DNA of 64,000 nt, taken from positions 2,852,001-2,916,000 of the forward strand of contig JADJPE010000005.1 of NCBI GenBank assembly GCA_016713425.1, written 5' to 3'. Below are positions 45,583 through 55,067 of the stretch, one piece after another. The position numbers and the translations under genes were made by a program. A model generated the notes under the pieces. That model saw only the letters and a program-made list of their open reading frames with translations, made no database searches and was not told where the DNA came from. How positions within the stretch are numbered: the stretch's first letter is position 1; each line of letters opens with the position of its first letter. Source of the DNA: Deltaproteobacteria bacterium. GTDB lineage: Bacteria; Myxococcota; Kuafuiibacteriia; Kuafuiibacteriales; Kuafuiibacteriaceae.

Positions 45583-46896
45583 ATGAAACGTCCGCAAAAA
45601 ATTGAAGAACCGACCGGAAAGCTCGGCATTTTGCTTCCTGGCCTGGGTGCTGTTTCCACAACATTCGTCGCGGGTGTCGAGCTTGCGCGTCGGGGGCTCG
45701 CCGATCCCATCGGGTCGCTGACCGAGTTTGGCACCATTCGTTTGGGTAAGCGCTCCGAAAAGCGAGCGCCGAAGATCCGCGACTTCGTGCCTTTGGCGAC
45801 GCTCGACCAGCTCGAGTTCGGTGCGTGGGACATCTTCGAAGACGACGCCTACGCTTCGGCGAAGCACGCGAAGGTCCTGAACGCTGAGCACCTCGATCCC
45901 ATCAAGTCCTCGCTCGAGGCGATCCGTCCCATGAAGGGCGCCTTCTTTCCCGAGTACGTAACGCGCTTGAATGGGACCTGGGTCAAGACCGAGAAGAACA
46001 AGGCTGAGCTCGTCGAGGCTCTGCGCGAGGACGTTCGAACCTTCAAACGAGATCGGGGTGTCGATCGCCTGGTGGCGGTTTGGTGTGGCTCGACAGAGAA
46101 GTACGTGGAGCCCTCGGACGTACACAAGAACGTAAAGTCGTTCGAGAAGGGCCTGGCCGCGAACGACCCGGCGATCTCGAACTCGATGCTCTATGCTTGG
46201 GCGATGCTCAAGGAGCGCGTTCCGTTCGCGAACGGTGCCCCGAACTTGTGCGTGGATTTCCCCGCCGCGGTGGAGCTTGCGCGCGAGATGCACACGCCGG
46301 TCTCGGGCAAGGACTTCAAGACGGGTCAGACCCTCATGAAAACGATTTTGGCGCCGGGGTTCAAGGCGCGTTCGCTGGGGTTGGCCGGATGGTTCTCGAC
46401 GAACATCCTCGGCAATCGCGATGGCGAGGTGCTCGACGCGCCGGAGAACTTCAAGACGAAAGAAGTCTCGAAGTTGGGTGTGCTCGACTACATCCTTCAG
46501 CCCGACGTTTATCCGAAGCTGTACAAGGACATGTACCACAAGGTTCGGATCAACTATTACCCGCCGCGCGGTGATGCGAAGGAGGGCTGGGACAACATCG
46601 ATCTGTGCGGATGGCTTGGTTATCCGATGCAGATCAAGGTCGACTTTTTGTGCCGCGATTCGATCTTGGCGGCTCCGCTGGTCCTCGACCTCGCGTTGTT
46701 CATGGACTTCGCTCAGCGGGCCAATTTCTCGGGCATTCAGGAGTGGCTTAGCTTCTACTTCAAGAGCCCACAACATGCGCCGGGGCTGTATCCGGAGCAC
46801 GACCTGTTCATCCAGCTCATGAAGCTGAAGAATACGCTTCGTTGGGCGATGGGCGAGGACGTGATCTCGCATCTGGGTCACGAGTACTACGATTGA
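45583..46896 (+). CDS. ino1: myo-Inositol-1-phosphate synthase (Bacteroides type)
   Basis: 437 residues converting glucose-6-phosphate to L-myo-inositol-1-phosphate with NAD. The Rossmann loop is LPGLGAVSTTFVAGVELARRG. The conserved regions SGKDFKTGQTLMKT, FSTNILGNRDGEVL, NFKTKEVSKL, VRINYYPPRGD, WDNIDLCGWLGYPMQIKV and FLCRDSILAAPLVLDL match this synthase family, with the closest resemblance from memory to the Bacteroidetes enzymes. It is cytosolic and supplies inositol phosphate to the phosphatidyltransferase upstream. Its stop (TGA) shares one base with the next gene's ATG, so translation is probably coupled. Confidence 0.95.
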   Translation: MKRPQKIEEPTGKLGILLPGLGAVSTTFVAGVELARRGLADPIGSLTEFGTIRLGKRSEKRAPKIRDFVPLATLDQLEFGAWDIFEDDAYASAKHAKVLNAEHLDPIKSSLEAIRPMKGAFFPEYVTRLNGTWVKTEKNKAELVEALREDVRTFKRDRGVDRLVAVWCGSTEKYVEPSDVHKNVKSFEKGLAANDPAISNSMLYAWAMLKERVPFANGAPNLCVDFPAAVELAREMHTPVSGKDFKTGQTLMKTILAPGFKARSLGLAGWFSTNILGNRDGEVLDAPENFKTKEVSKLGVLDYILQPDVYPKLYKDMYHKVRINYYPPRGDAKEGWDNIDLCGWLGYPMQIKVDFLCRDSILAAPLVLDLALFMDFAQRANFSGIQEWLSFYFKSPQHAPGLYPEHDLFIQLMKLKNTLRWAMGEDVISHLGHEYYD

Positions 46897-48677
46897 TGAG
46901 TCCCAGTCCGAGTCAGAGTCAGAGTCCGACTTCGGGTCCGAGTCAGACTTCGAGTCCGAGTCTGAGTTCGCATCCCAGTCCCAGTCCCAGTCTGAGTTCA
47001 GCTTCGGGGGTTGGGACGAAGTCGCGGGCTCTGCGATGGCTACCCCGACTCCTCGCCGTCTTTGGTTGTGGGGTCGGGGCCTTCGCGTATCAGGCGTGGC
47101 CGAGTGGGGAGGACGGCGCGGTCGGTTCGGCCGCGAAGCCGCCGTATTTGACGCTTTTTCTGATCGATGGGTGTGCCCACGAGGTCTTCGACGCTGAGCT
47201 CGCGGCGGGTCGGCTCCCCAACATTCAGCGCATGATGGACGAAGGCCTCTTCGTCGAAAATGGCGTCTCGGCGTTCCCGAGCATGACGGCCTACGGGTAC
47301 TACGGATTTCTCACCGGCCAAGATGCCGTCTTTGGCGGACCGCTTGGGCTGCGTTGGTATGACCGCGAGCGAGGGAAGGGGCCGTTTCGAAGTTACGTGG
47401 GCAAGACGAACACGCTTTTCAACCACGACATGGCCCCCGGCAGGCAGACCATCTTTGAGGCGTTTCCTGACCAGCATAGTCTCTCCATCAACACATACGC
47501 GAACCGCGGCGCGCACCGTTCCGAGAAGACGGGGTGGATGTTCACGATGGCCAAGTACAAAGACCATTGGTGGGTCGCGGGGCTGCTTTCGTCTTTGCCC
47601 ATGGTGCGCGACCGAGTGGCGCCTGATTGGCCGGAGATCGAGAGCCGAGTCGTGGATCTCGCGATCAAGGATCTGGCGCATCGACCGAAGGTGCAGTGGG
47701 TGACCTTTGTCTCGCCGGATACCTATGGCCATGTATACGGTCTCGGGCCACGTTATCCGGAGCTGCTTCGGCACATCGACACGCTGATCGGACGATATCG
47801 GGAGGCGAGTCGGGCGGCGGGGCTCGAGGCCGATCGGGTCTACGCGGTCGTGTCAGATCATGGGGTCGAGACGGTGAGCCGCAACGTCGATCTCACGAAG
47901 AATCTCGCCGCGGCCGGGCTGCCGGCGTTTCGTGGCGAAGCGACGATGCTTTGGTCGGACGCGATCGACGATCCGCCCTCCGCGCTCGACCCGTACAAGG
48001 CGCTGGTGGTCATCAATGGCAACTTGATGAACTATCTCTACTTCCAGGATCCTACGGGTGAGGGCTGGCGAACCCGTCCGAACTACGAGACCCTGCGCGC
48101 TTATCCAGCCGCGCGCGGTCCGGTGGATTTGGTGCGAACCTTGGTCGAGACGGACGGCATCGAGTTTGCGATCCTGCGTGGGCCTCGGGGGGGCGTCGAA
48201 GTTCACGCCGCCGATGGGGTCGGGTTCGTCACCACATCGAGCGCTGGATATGCGTATCGATTCGAAGGGCAAGATCCGCTGCGAATGCCGCCGGCCTCCC
48301 AGTCTTTGACCGATGGTCGACCTCACGCTGCGTCTCGATGGCTGCGCGACACGCGCGAAGCCGAATATCCGTATGCCGTCGTTCGTCTGGCGCGGCTCTT
48401 CGCCCAAGAAGGTGCGGGCGACATCGTGGTTACGTCGGCACCGGGTGTCGATTTGGCCGAAGATTTTGAGCTTTTCGTGGACAACTATCGAGGGGGTCAC
48501 GGTGGCCTGCGTCGCGCACAGATGGTTGTGCCCTATGTCTTGAGCGGCCCCGGGATCGCAGCCGGTCGCCGGGTCGCGGCCGCGACGCCGGAGGATGTCG
48601 GCGCTACGCTGTGGCATCTCCTCGGTGGGCGTCCGCTCGAAAATGTGCTTGGGCATCGGCTCGAGGGGGGAGAGTGA
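46896..48677 (+). CDS. Alkaline-phosphatase-superfamily phosphodiesterase/phosphatase
   Basis: 593 residues from ATG 46896 (TGATG overlap with ino1). The first 35 residues are a Ser/Pro/Gln repeat, then one hydrophobic segment (WLPRLLAVFGCGVGAFAYQA) that acts as anchor or signal, placing the enzyme in the periplasm. Metal ligands of the type I phosphodiesterase/nucleotide pyrophosphatase family are visible: LIDGCAHE, PSMTAYGYYGFLTG (nucleophile Thr/Ser), SPDTYGHVYG, VVSDHGVE and GGHGG. The substrate may be an inositol phospholipid head group, but this is inferred only from the operon. Its 3' end overlaps the MMPL gene by four bases (GTGA). Confidence 0.85.
   Translation: MSPSPSQSQSPTSGPSQTSSPSLSSHPSPSPSLSSASGVGTKSRALRWLPRLLAVFGCGVGAFAYQAWPSGEDGAVGSAAKPPYLTLFLIDGCAHEVFDAELAAGRLPNIQRMMDEGLFVENGVSAFPSMTAYGYYGFLTGQDAVFGGPLGLRWYDRERGKGPFRSYVGKTNTLFNHDMAPGRQTIFEAFPDQHSLSINTYANRGAHRSEKTGWMFTMAKYKDHWWVAGLLSSLPMVRDRVAPDWPEIESRVVDLAIKDLAHRPKVQWVTFVSPDTYGHVYGLGPRYPELLRHIDTLIGRYREASRAAGLEADRVYAVVSDHGVETVSRNVDLTKNLAAAGLPAFRGEATMLWSDAIDDPPSALDPYKALVVINGNLMNYLYFQDPTGEGWRTRPNYETLRAYPAARGPVDLVRTLVETDGIEFAILRGPRGGVEVHAADGVGFVTTSSAGYAYRFEGQDPLRMPPASQSLTDGRPHAASRWLRDTREAEYPYAVVRLARLFAQEGAGDIVVTSAPGVDLAEDFELFVDNYRGGHGGLRRAQMVVPYVLSGPGIAAGRRVAAATPEDVGATLWHLLGGRPLENVLGHRLEGGE
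46897..47003 (+). repeat. 6-bp-type repeat GAGTCC/CAGTCC
   Basis: Degenerate copies of AGTCCG/AGTCAG/AGTTCG encode Ser-Pro, Ser-Gln and Ser-Ser at the extreme N-terminus of the phosphodiesterase. Confidence 0.85.
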
Positions 48678-51136
48678 AGCAAGCTTTCGCCGATCGTGCG
48701 GGGCCGGTCCTTGGTCGTGTCGCCGTCTGGTCCTATCGTCATCCGGTTGCGGTGGCGGTCGTTGTCTCTCTCTTGGCGATCGTCTCGCTGTTCGGGGCGC
48801 GGAACTTGCGTCTTGACGCCGATCTTGTCGAGCTTCTGCCGCCGTCGTTTCAGAGTGTTCGCGACATCGACAAGCTCAAAGAACGCTTCGGCGCGATCGG
48901 CTACGTCGCCGTCGTGGCCTCGGGAGCCGAGCCCGAGGCATTGCGGGCGTTCGCCGACGCCTTGGCACCCAAGCTCGAAGCGTTGCCCGATATTCGCTAC
49001 GTCGAGTACCGCCATCCGGGAACGTTTCTGAGGGATCACGGCCTTTACTATGTCGATGTCGAGGACCTCGAGACGATCCTCGAGCGCTTGGAGGACCGCG
49101 AGGCGAACGCCAAGCGAAAGGCCAATCCACTTCTTGTCGACTTGGGCGATGGAGAAGCGAAACCGGCGTCGATCGATTTCAGCGACATCATCCAGAAGTA
49201 CGAAAAACGCTTTGGTCTCAAACTTTCGGAGAGTGAAGCCGAAGACTACTACTTGAACCCAAAGACCCGGGTGATGGCGCTCTTGGCGAAGCCGGCTCAG
49301 CACGACACCGATTTGTCGTACGCGCAGCGCGTCGTCGAGGAAGTGGCTCAGGTCGTTTCTCAGGCCTCGAAGCCTTCTCCCGAGAATCTAAAAAAATACG
49401 GACCGAACCTCCACATCGCGATGGCGGGCGGCTACACGAAGAAGGTCGATCAGCAGAAGATGATCATGCGTGATCTTGGGCTGTCGACATCGCTCGCTGC
49501 ATTCTTGGTTCTTGCCTTCGTGAGCCTTCTTCACCGCCGGTTCTCGGCGCCGTTCATCGTCGCGGCGCCTCTCGCTTTCGGTCTCGTTTGGTCCTTCGGC
49601 TTCGCCGGCTACATCTACGGTACGCTCAACATCTTGACCGGCTTCATCGGTGCGATCCTGACGGGGCTGGGCATCGACCACGGCATTCATCTTCTGGGGC
49701 GCTACGAGTCTGAGCGACGGCTGGGCAAGCCGGCGCCCGATGCGTTGTTCTTGACGTTTGCCGAGACCGGCCGGGCCGCGGTTGTGGCCGCATTGACGAC
49801 GACGGTCGCTTTCGCTGGACTCGGCCTATCGGAGTTCCGAGCGTTTCGCGAGTTCGGTGTCTTGGCCGCGGTGGCCATGGTGTTTCTTGTCTCGGCCTAT
49901 ACCGTTTGTTTCCCGGTGGTGATGCGCGTGGTTGAACGACTCGGATGGCATCCTTCCTTGTCGGTGCCTTCGATGGAGCGTTCGTGGTTCGCGCGGTTGC
50001 TCAAGCGAGCTTCTGGGCGTTTTGTGGCGCTCCAGGTCTTCGCGATCGTCGTGGCGACGTGGGGTCTCACGAAGCTCGACTTCGATTTCAATTTCCGAAA
50101 CCTCGTGGCCAGCGATCTCCCGTCGTTCAAGCTCGACGCAGTGATCGACGGACTTCTCGGTTATTCTCAAACACCCGTGGTCGTTTTCGCCGATCACGAA
50201 GGCGACGATCGCGCGATCATCAAGGCGCTCAAGGCGCGCAAGAAGGCGAATGGCGACGCGTCGACGATTCATCTCGCGTCGTCGCTTCGTCAGCTCGTTC
50301 CGGACGGTCAGTTGGAAAAGCGCAAGCTGATCCAGAAGATGAACCGAATACTCGAGCAGGTGGAGCCGTCTCAGCTCCGGCCGGTGGAACGACGAAACTA
50401 CCTCCAGGCGCTTACGATGACGCGTACAGCCACGTTCGGCTTTGCCGATTTGCCGGCCGAGCTTCGGCGCCGATTCGCGCAGCGCGATGCGGATCAACCC
50501 GGTTCCGTGGTGCTCGTGTATGCTTCAGTCGACCTTTCCGACGGAGCGAACGCACAGCGTTTTGCGCGCGAAGTGCGAGATATTCCGCTGGGCGACGGCC
50601 GCGTGACGGCGGCGGCGGGCGGACCGATGGTGATGGCGGACATCTTCGAGATGGTCATTCACGAGGCGCCACCGGTGTTGCTCTTCACCCTGGTCTTGGT
50701 GTTCATCACGTCGTGGCTTCTCATTGGGCGTCTCAAAGACGCCGCCTTGGCCCTGCTCCCCGCGTTCGTCACCATGCTGCTCACACTTGGGCTCTTGCCC
50801 CTGACGCCGATTCATCTCAACTACCTAAACATCGTCATGATTCCAGTCCTATTCGGTATTGCGGTCGACGGAGGCGCTCACATCATGACGCGCATGCGCA
50901 CGGGGACGCCTCTGGACGAAATCGTCGCCGAGACCGGGCGGAGCATCGCGGGCGCGCTCTTGACCACCGCGTTTGGCTTTGGTGCGCTGCTCTTGGCAGA
51001 CCACAAGGGCCTTCGATCGCTGGCCGAGTTTTCGCTCTTTGGGCTCGCGGTCAACCTGATGGCTTGCCTGGTGTTCATGCCTGCCCTTTTGGCGAGCTTT
51101 GCGGCCCATCGCCGGAAAGATGGTGAGCCGTCGTGA
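48674..51136 (+). CDS. MMPL/RND-family lipid transporter (HpnN-like)
   Basis: 820 residues from GTG 48674, chosen because GAGGGGGGAGA precedes it and the GTGA overlaps the previous stop. It shows two RND halves, each with a first helix, a large periplasmic domain (about 40-280 and 480-680) and five further helices. The half-signatures are GLGIDHGIHLLGRYESER and GIAVDGGAHIMTRMRTG. The pattern fits the hopanoid/lipid-exporting HpnN group of MMPL proteins. It probably moves the lipid made by this operon from the inner membrane toward the outer membrane. The following lipocalin-like gene overlaps its stop by four bases. Confidence 0.92.
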   Translation: MKQAFADRAGPVLGRVAVWSYRHPVAVAVVVSLLAIVSLFGARNLRLDADLVELLPPSFQSVRDIDKLKERFGAIGYVAVVASGAEPEALRAFADALAPKLEALPDIRYVEYRHPGTFLRDHGLYYVDVEDLETILERLEDREANAKRKANPLLVDLGDGEAKPASIDFSDIIQKYEKRFGLKLSESEAEDYYLNPKTRVMALLAKPAQHDTDLSYAQRVVEEVAQVVSQASKPSPENLKKYGPNLHIAMAGGYTKKVDQQKMIMRDLGLSTSLAAFLVLAFVSLLHRRFSAPFIVAAPLAFGLVWSFGFAGYIYGTLNILTGFIGAILTGLGIDHGIHLLGRYESERRLGKPAPDALFLTFAETGRAAVVAALTTTVAFAGLGLSEFRAFREFGVLAAVAMVFLVSAYTVCFPVVMRVVERLGWHPSLSVPSMERSWFARLLKRASGRFVALQVFAIVVATWGLTKLDFDFNFRNLVASDLPSFKLDAVIDGLLGYSQTPVVVFADHEGDDRAIIKALKARKKANGDASTIHLASSLRQLVPDGQLEKRKLIQKMNRILEQVEPSQLRPVERRNYLQALTMTRTATFGFADLPAELRRRFAQRDADQPGSVVLVYASVDLSDGANAQRFAREVRDIPLGDGRVTAAAGGPMVMADIFEMVIHEAPPVLLFTLVLVFITSWLLIGRLKDAALALLPAFVTMLLTLGLLPLTPIHLNYLNIVMIPVLFGIAVDGGAHIMTRMRTGTPLDEIVAETGRSIAGALLTTAFGFGALLLADHKGLRSLAEFSLFGLAVNLMACLVFMPALLASFAAHRRKDGEPS

Positions 51137-52236
51137 GGATGCACCCCATGCTCTGCGCATCGCTGCACCCGACGCGGCGTGAGATGCCGTGCGCGAAGAA
51201 GATGGCTCGGATGGGCGCCTTGATGTCCGGGCTTGGGCTCTTGTTGTTCGGGGCCCTCTCGGAGGCGACGGCGGCCGAAGTCCTCGAGCCTGAGCCGATC
51301 GACGAGGAATCCTACACCGAGAGTTTCGTGGCGTTCATGGATGCGCCGGACGGAACATACTTCAAGGTTCAGCTTGGCATTTCGAATGTCGGACCGGGTG
51401 ATCGCAAGGGTGCTTGCCGGGTGCTGCTGGCCAAGGAAGGGACCGCGGCGTGGTCCAAAGAAGCGGTCGTCGATGCCGACTGGGACTATGCGCGCGGTGT
51501 CCTTCGCATAGGCAAGTGCCGAGCATCGATCGTGGGCGATGCCAAGGACGCGAACCACGCGAACCACGCGAACCACGGCAAGACGAAGGGCGAGGGCGAG
51601 GGCGGGTTGAGGGTCGAGGGCGAGATCGTTGGGCGCGCGTTCATACTCAACCTTAGAGAGAAACCGCGGCGCGAACGGGTCATGCGCGTCGTCGCGGGGA
51701 CGCGCTTTTATGAGTCCGACGTCATGATTCCTTGGGCATCGGCCGATCTCGTCATGACGCGCACGTCCGACAACCAGGTGCTCGTGAAGACGCAGGGCAC
51801 TGGCTATGCCGACCACTCGCGGTCGACGACCTATCCGGCGGACACGGCGCAGCGTTGGATTCGTTTTCGAGCCCTCAACGAACCACCCGATGGTCGTCAA
51901 CTCGTCCTTGTGCGGGAGCCTAAGACGGGCGGCGTGGAAGGCTGGGTGTGGGCGGATGCGGGTCGAAAGCCGGTCACGCGTATGCGGGTCGCGGTGCGTG
52001 GCGCCAAGCACGCGCCCCAAGTTCGCGCGCTCATCGACGGAGAAGGCGGGCCTTGGCGCGTGACGTCAAAGACGCTTCTTTTTCGCCACGCGCCGCTGGA
52101 GAATCGGGGTGTTCTTGGATCGCTCGTGGGCGTCGCCGTTGGCAACCCCGTGACCTACACCTATCGCGCGGTGCTCGAGACGAAGCGCGGCAAGCCGGTG
52201 ACCGGCCTCCTCGAGATGGCCATTTCGGACGAGTAG
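51133..52236 (+). CDS. Exported lipocalin-like protein (Svf1/AttH/CrtC-type)
   Basis: 367 residues from GTG (GTGA overlap with the transporter stop). A signal peptide (MGALMSGLGLLLFGALSEATA, Met27 could be the true start) leads to a beta-rich protein. DGTYFKVQLGISNVGPGDRKG, WSKEAVVDADWDY, FYESDVMIPWASADLVM and the motif GTGYADHSRSTTYP (about 222) match by eye the two-lipocalin fold of AttH/CrtC/Svf1-type proteins, where a G-x-G-Y-x-D-H motif is conserved. Yeast Svf1 carries ceramides. A periplasmic lipid carrier working with the transporter is therefore plausible. A short NHANHANH repeat interrupts a loop. Confidence 0.65.
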   Translation: MRMHPMLCASLHPTRREMPCAKKMARMGALMSGLGLLLFGALSEATAAEVLEPEPIDEESYTESFVAFMDAPDGTYFKVQLGISNVGPGDRKGACRVLLAKEGTAAWSKEAVVDADWDYARGVLRIGKCRASIVGDAKDANHANHANHGKTKGEGEGGLRVEGEIVGRAFILNLREKPRRERVMRVVAGTRFYESDVMIPWASADLVMTRTSDNQVLVKTQGTGYADHSRSTTYPADTAQRWIRFRALNEPPDGRQLVLVREPKTGGVEGWVWADAGRKPVTRMRVAVRGAKHAPQVRALIDGEGGPWRVTSKTLLFRHAPLENRGVLGSLVGVAVGNPVTYTYRAVLETKRGKPVTGLLEMAISDE

Positions 52237-52309
52237 GGGTCGGATCCGAGAGCGCGAAAGCACACCTGACGCAACGCTTTGGCCAAGTCTCGCGAAAATC
52301 AGTGGTGAG

Positions 52310-53740
52310 ATGTCGTCGATGACTGTCCAACCCGGTCAGAGCTTGTGGTCGATTGCGAGGGGGCATCTTCCGAACGACGCCTCCAATCAGACCATTTCCG
52401 CGGCGGTGGTTCGCCTGGCGCAAGAGAATGGTCTTCCGACCGATGCGCATCTTCGGCGGGGTCAGACTTTGCGAATCCCGGACCAGCTCGTGGCTCGGGT
52501 GACGTCCGACCCCGATGTTCGCGCCGGTGTTGCGAGACTGAGTGCGGCGAACGCGGAAGTCGGGCGGGGGATCGAAGCCACGGATGGGACGGAGGATGGG
52601 ACGGAGACTGCGCGTGGGCCGGAGACTGCGCGTGGGCCGGAGACTGCGCGTGGGCCGGAGACTGCGCGTGGGCCGGAGACTGCACCGAGCCTCTTTGACT
52701 TGCGCGTGCGGTTCAGCGATCCGGCACGCACGCCCGTGGGTGAGGTCTCGCTTCTCCCGGTGGCGGGCGTACCGTTTCGAGGGACGCTCGAGCGTTTCGA
52801 AGGCGTTCAGACATGGCTCAACCCCGCGGCGCTCATCACGACGCGCGCTGAGCTCGGGAGGTTGACCGAAGCCCAGTTTGGGGCGGTCCGCGCCGCGCTC
52901 GGCGGGGTGAGCGAAGTGCCCTACCGACCTGACCGATCCTATGAGCTCGTCGACTTTCTTCCGCCGGCGATCCAAGCGCTGGTGAATCGCGACGTCGAGG
53001 TTCCAGCGGTTCGGTCGGTCGAGGGTGTCGCCTTCAACGAAGACGCGCACGTCATCCCGGACGGCCGGCCGGCGCGCGTGGCGTTGACGATGAACTGCCA
53101 CGGCGCAGCTTGGGGTGCGATGAGGGCCTATCAGGGGCAAAACCGTCAAGTCGACGTTTTCTATGGAGAAGCGATCGATCTCGACGCGAAGGTTCACGAC
53201 GCCGCGGACTTCGCGAAGGTCGCGGAGCTCGACGGTGCGCACGTGAACGATCTCCTCAACGCCGATCTTCATCCAGGAGATCTTGTTCAATTCTATGAGG
53301 TGGCCGACTGGATGCGCGTGAGCTTCCTTCTCCATTCGGCGGTCTATGTGGGCGGCGGGTTGTTCTTCGAGAAGCCAAATACCGAGACGTCCGAGGAGGA
53401 TGCGCATCGGTATGGTCCGGACGACAACGCGGACGAGACGCCGTTTCGCCTGGCGACGGTGGAAAACATGACGCGGCCCATCCACGATGCCGTCGAAGGG
53501 AGGTTTCGAGTCGAAGTGTTCCGGCCCAAGCATGCGCTTCCTCCGGCGGCGCAAGCCTTCGAATCCTCGCTCGAGAACGACTTCCGCGCTTTCGCCGAAG
53601 GGCGAGGGATGGTGCTCGGAAACCAGCTTGTGGCCGAGTTCGAGCCAAGTCTAGGCGGCGGGATCCGAAGCGAGCACGCGGCCGCACTCGAGACGCTCGA
53701 GGTTTCGCGAGATGCCGGGGGTCGCGGCGTCATCGCTTGA
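52310..53740 (+). CDS. LysM protein with NlpC/P60-like C-terminal domain
   Basis: 476 residues. LysM domain at about 5-56 (VQPGQSLWSIARGHLP, NGLPTDAHLRRGQTLRIPD) binds peptidoglycan or glycan. A linker carries four ETARGP copies from an 18-base repeat. The C-terminal part has a possible papain-like site: Cys in LTMNCHGAAWGAM (about 265) and His in LLHSAVYVGGGLFFEKP (about 343), with HPGDLVQFY between them as in NlpC/P60 enzymes. No signal peptide is evident; secretion could be non-classical. It starts 73 bases after the inositol operon. Confidence 0.7.
   Translation: MSSMTVQPGQSLWSIARGHLPNDASNQTISAAVVRLAQENGLPTDAHLRRGQTLRIPDQLVARVTSDPDVRAGVARLSAANAEVGRGIEATDGTEDGTETARGPETARGPETARGPETARGPETAPSLFDLRVRFSDPARTPVGEVSLLPVAGVPFRGTLERFEGVQTWLNPAALITTRAELGRLTEAQFGAVRAALGGVSEVPYRPDRSYELVDFLPPAIQALVNRDVEVPAVRSVEGVAFNEDAHVIPDGRPARVALTMNCHGAAWGAMRAYQGQNRQVDVFYGEAIDLDAKVHDAADFAKVAELDGAHVNDLLNADLHPGDLVQFYEVADWMRVSFLLHSAVYVGGGLFFEKPNTETSEEDAHRYGPDDNADETPFRLATVENMTRPIHDAVEGRFRVEVFRPKHALPPAAQAFESSLENDFRAFAEGRGMVLGNQLVAEFEPSLGGGIRSEHAAALETLEVSRDAGGRGVIA
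52604..52684 (+). repeat. 18-bp tandem repeat, 4.5 copies
   Basis: GAGACTGCGCGTGGGCCG is repeated exactly four times plus a partial copy. It encodes ETARGP in the linker of the LysM protein. Confidence 0.95.
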
Positions 53741-53823
53741 GCACACGCGACGTACTCTCGGTTTTTCCGGCGAGGACCTCCGCGCTGGAATCAATGTCAG
53801 CCGTACCCACTCCCTCGATGGCC

Positions 53824-54864
53824 TCATACCACCACGGAGAGGTCGCGCGTCGAGACGACTTCGTCGCGGCCCGCTTCTTTCGCGCGGTACATGGCTCGGT
53901 CGGCCGCGGAAAGAATGTCGGTCGTGCTGCTGCCGTCGTCGGGGTACGTTGCCACGCCGATGCTGGCGGTGAGTTGGAGCGAGAGACCTTGGCGTGTCAG
54001 GAAGCGCTGCTGTCGCAGGAGCTCTCGGAATCGACTGGCCATCACGAGCGCGCCTTCGTGCGGCGTTTCGACCAGGACGACCGCGAATTCATCGCCACCG
54101 TATCGGAAGCCCATATCGATCTTTCGTATATGGCGGGCGACGAACTGACCGAACTCGGCGAGCAGAGCGCTTCCGACGAGATGGCCTTTCGTGTCGTTGA
54201 TGACCTTGAAGAAATCGAGATCCAAGAAGATGATCGAGACGGGCCGCTGAAAGCGGGCGGCGCGCGTCAGTTCGGCGCTGAGCGTCTCGCGGAGGTGTCG
54301 CGCATTGTAGAGCGTCGTGAGATCGTCTCGAATCGTGAGCTCGCGGATGCGCGCGTAGTTTCGTGCGTTGTCGAGGGCGATTGCGGCGTAATCGCTCACC
54401 GCTTCGAGCAGGCTGAGGCTTCGCGTAGACGGGATCGTCTTGGGATCGACGAGCTCGATCGCCCCAATCGTGCCCTCCTGCGTCTTGAGTGGCACGGCGA
54501 CCACACAGCTCTTTGCACTCGCCTCGGCCATGCGAGCATGACGTAAGAGCTCCGACGGTGCCTGGGGCTGCGAATCGACGACAATCTCGTGGCAGGCGAG
54601 GGCACGAGCAAGCGCGCCGATCTTCGGTGAGGCGCGTAGGCCCGCGATGTCGGTACCGCGCGGTCCGAACGCGAGCTCGAATCGAAGATCTTCGAGGGGC
54701 TTTCGGTACAACATCACTGCGAAGCAGCGTGGCTGCCAGAGCTCGACGATACGCTCCGTGATGACGCGGAGAAGTTCGCTGAGCTCAAGCCGCGAGGCAA
54801 AGGACTTGGCGGTCTCGTGAAGGATTGAAGCCGGGAGATCCAGCGCGTCGTGATCGCTTACCAT
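53824..54864 (-). CDS. GAF-GGDEF diguanylate cyclase
   Basis: 346 residues. The N-terminal ~165 form a GAF-type sensor domain (LELSELLRVITERIVELW, VVAVPLKTQEGTIGAIELVD). The C-terminal GGDEF domain has the intact active site FRYGGDEFAVVL and the RxxD inhibitory site (RKID) five residues before it; SIGVATYPDDG follows. It probably makes cyclic-di-GMP in response to a small-molecule or redox signal. There is no membrane segment. It is divergent from the Hsp70-like gene across about 200 bases. Confidence 0.93.
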   Translation of the reverse strand: MVSDHDALDLPASILHETAKSFASRLELSELLRVITERIVELWQPRCFAVMLYRKPLEDLRFELAFGPRGTDIAGLRASPKIGALARALACHEIVVDSQPQAPSELLRHARMAEASAKSCVVAVPLKTQEGTIGAIELVDPKTIPSTRSLSLLEAVSDYAAIALDNARNYARIRELTIRDDLTTLYNARHLRETLSAELTRAARFQRPVSIIFLDLDFFKVINDTKGHLVGSALLAEFGQFVARHIRKIDMGFRYGGDEFAVVLVETPHEGALVMASRFRELLRQQRFLTRQGLSLQLTASIGVATYPDDGSSTTDILSAADRAMYRAKEAGRDEVVSTRDLSVVV

Positions 54865-55067
54865 CGGTCCTCGGATGGACTCCGGGCGAGATTCTGTCTG
54901 GACCGGGCGCGCCCCGCAAGGAACTGGCCGGTTAGCCCCGCGCTCCAGAGGTGGCCTTTCGGCCAGGGCTGTTCGTCGGTCGGAGGAAATCTCGATGTTG
55001 AGTTTGGGTGCCCGCTGGCGGTATCCATGGGTCGAACACCGCTGGTCGGTGCATGCAGGAGGTCAAT

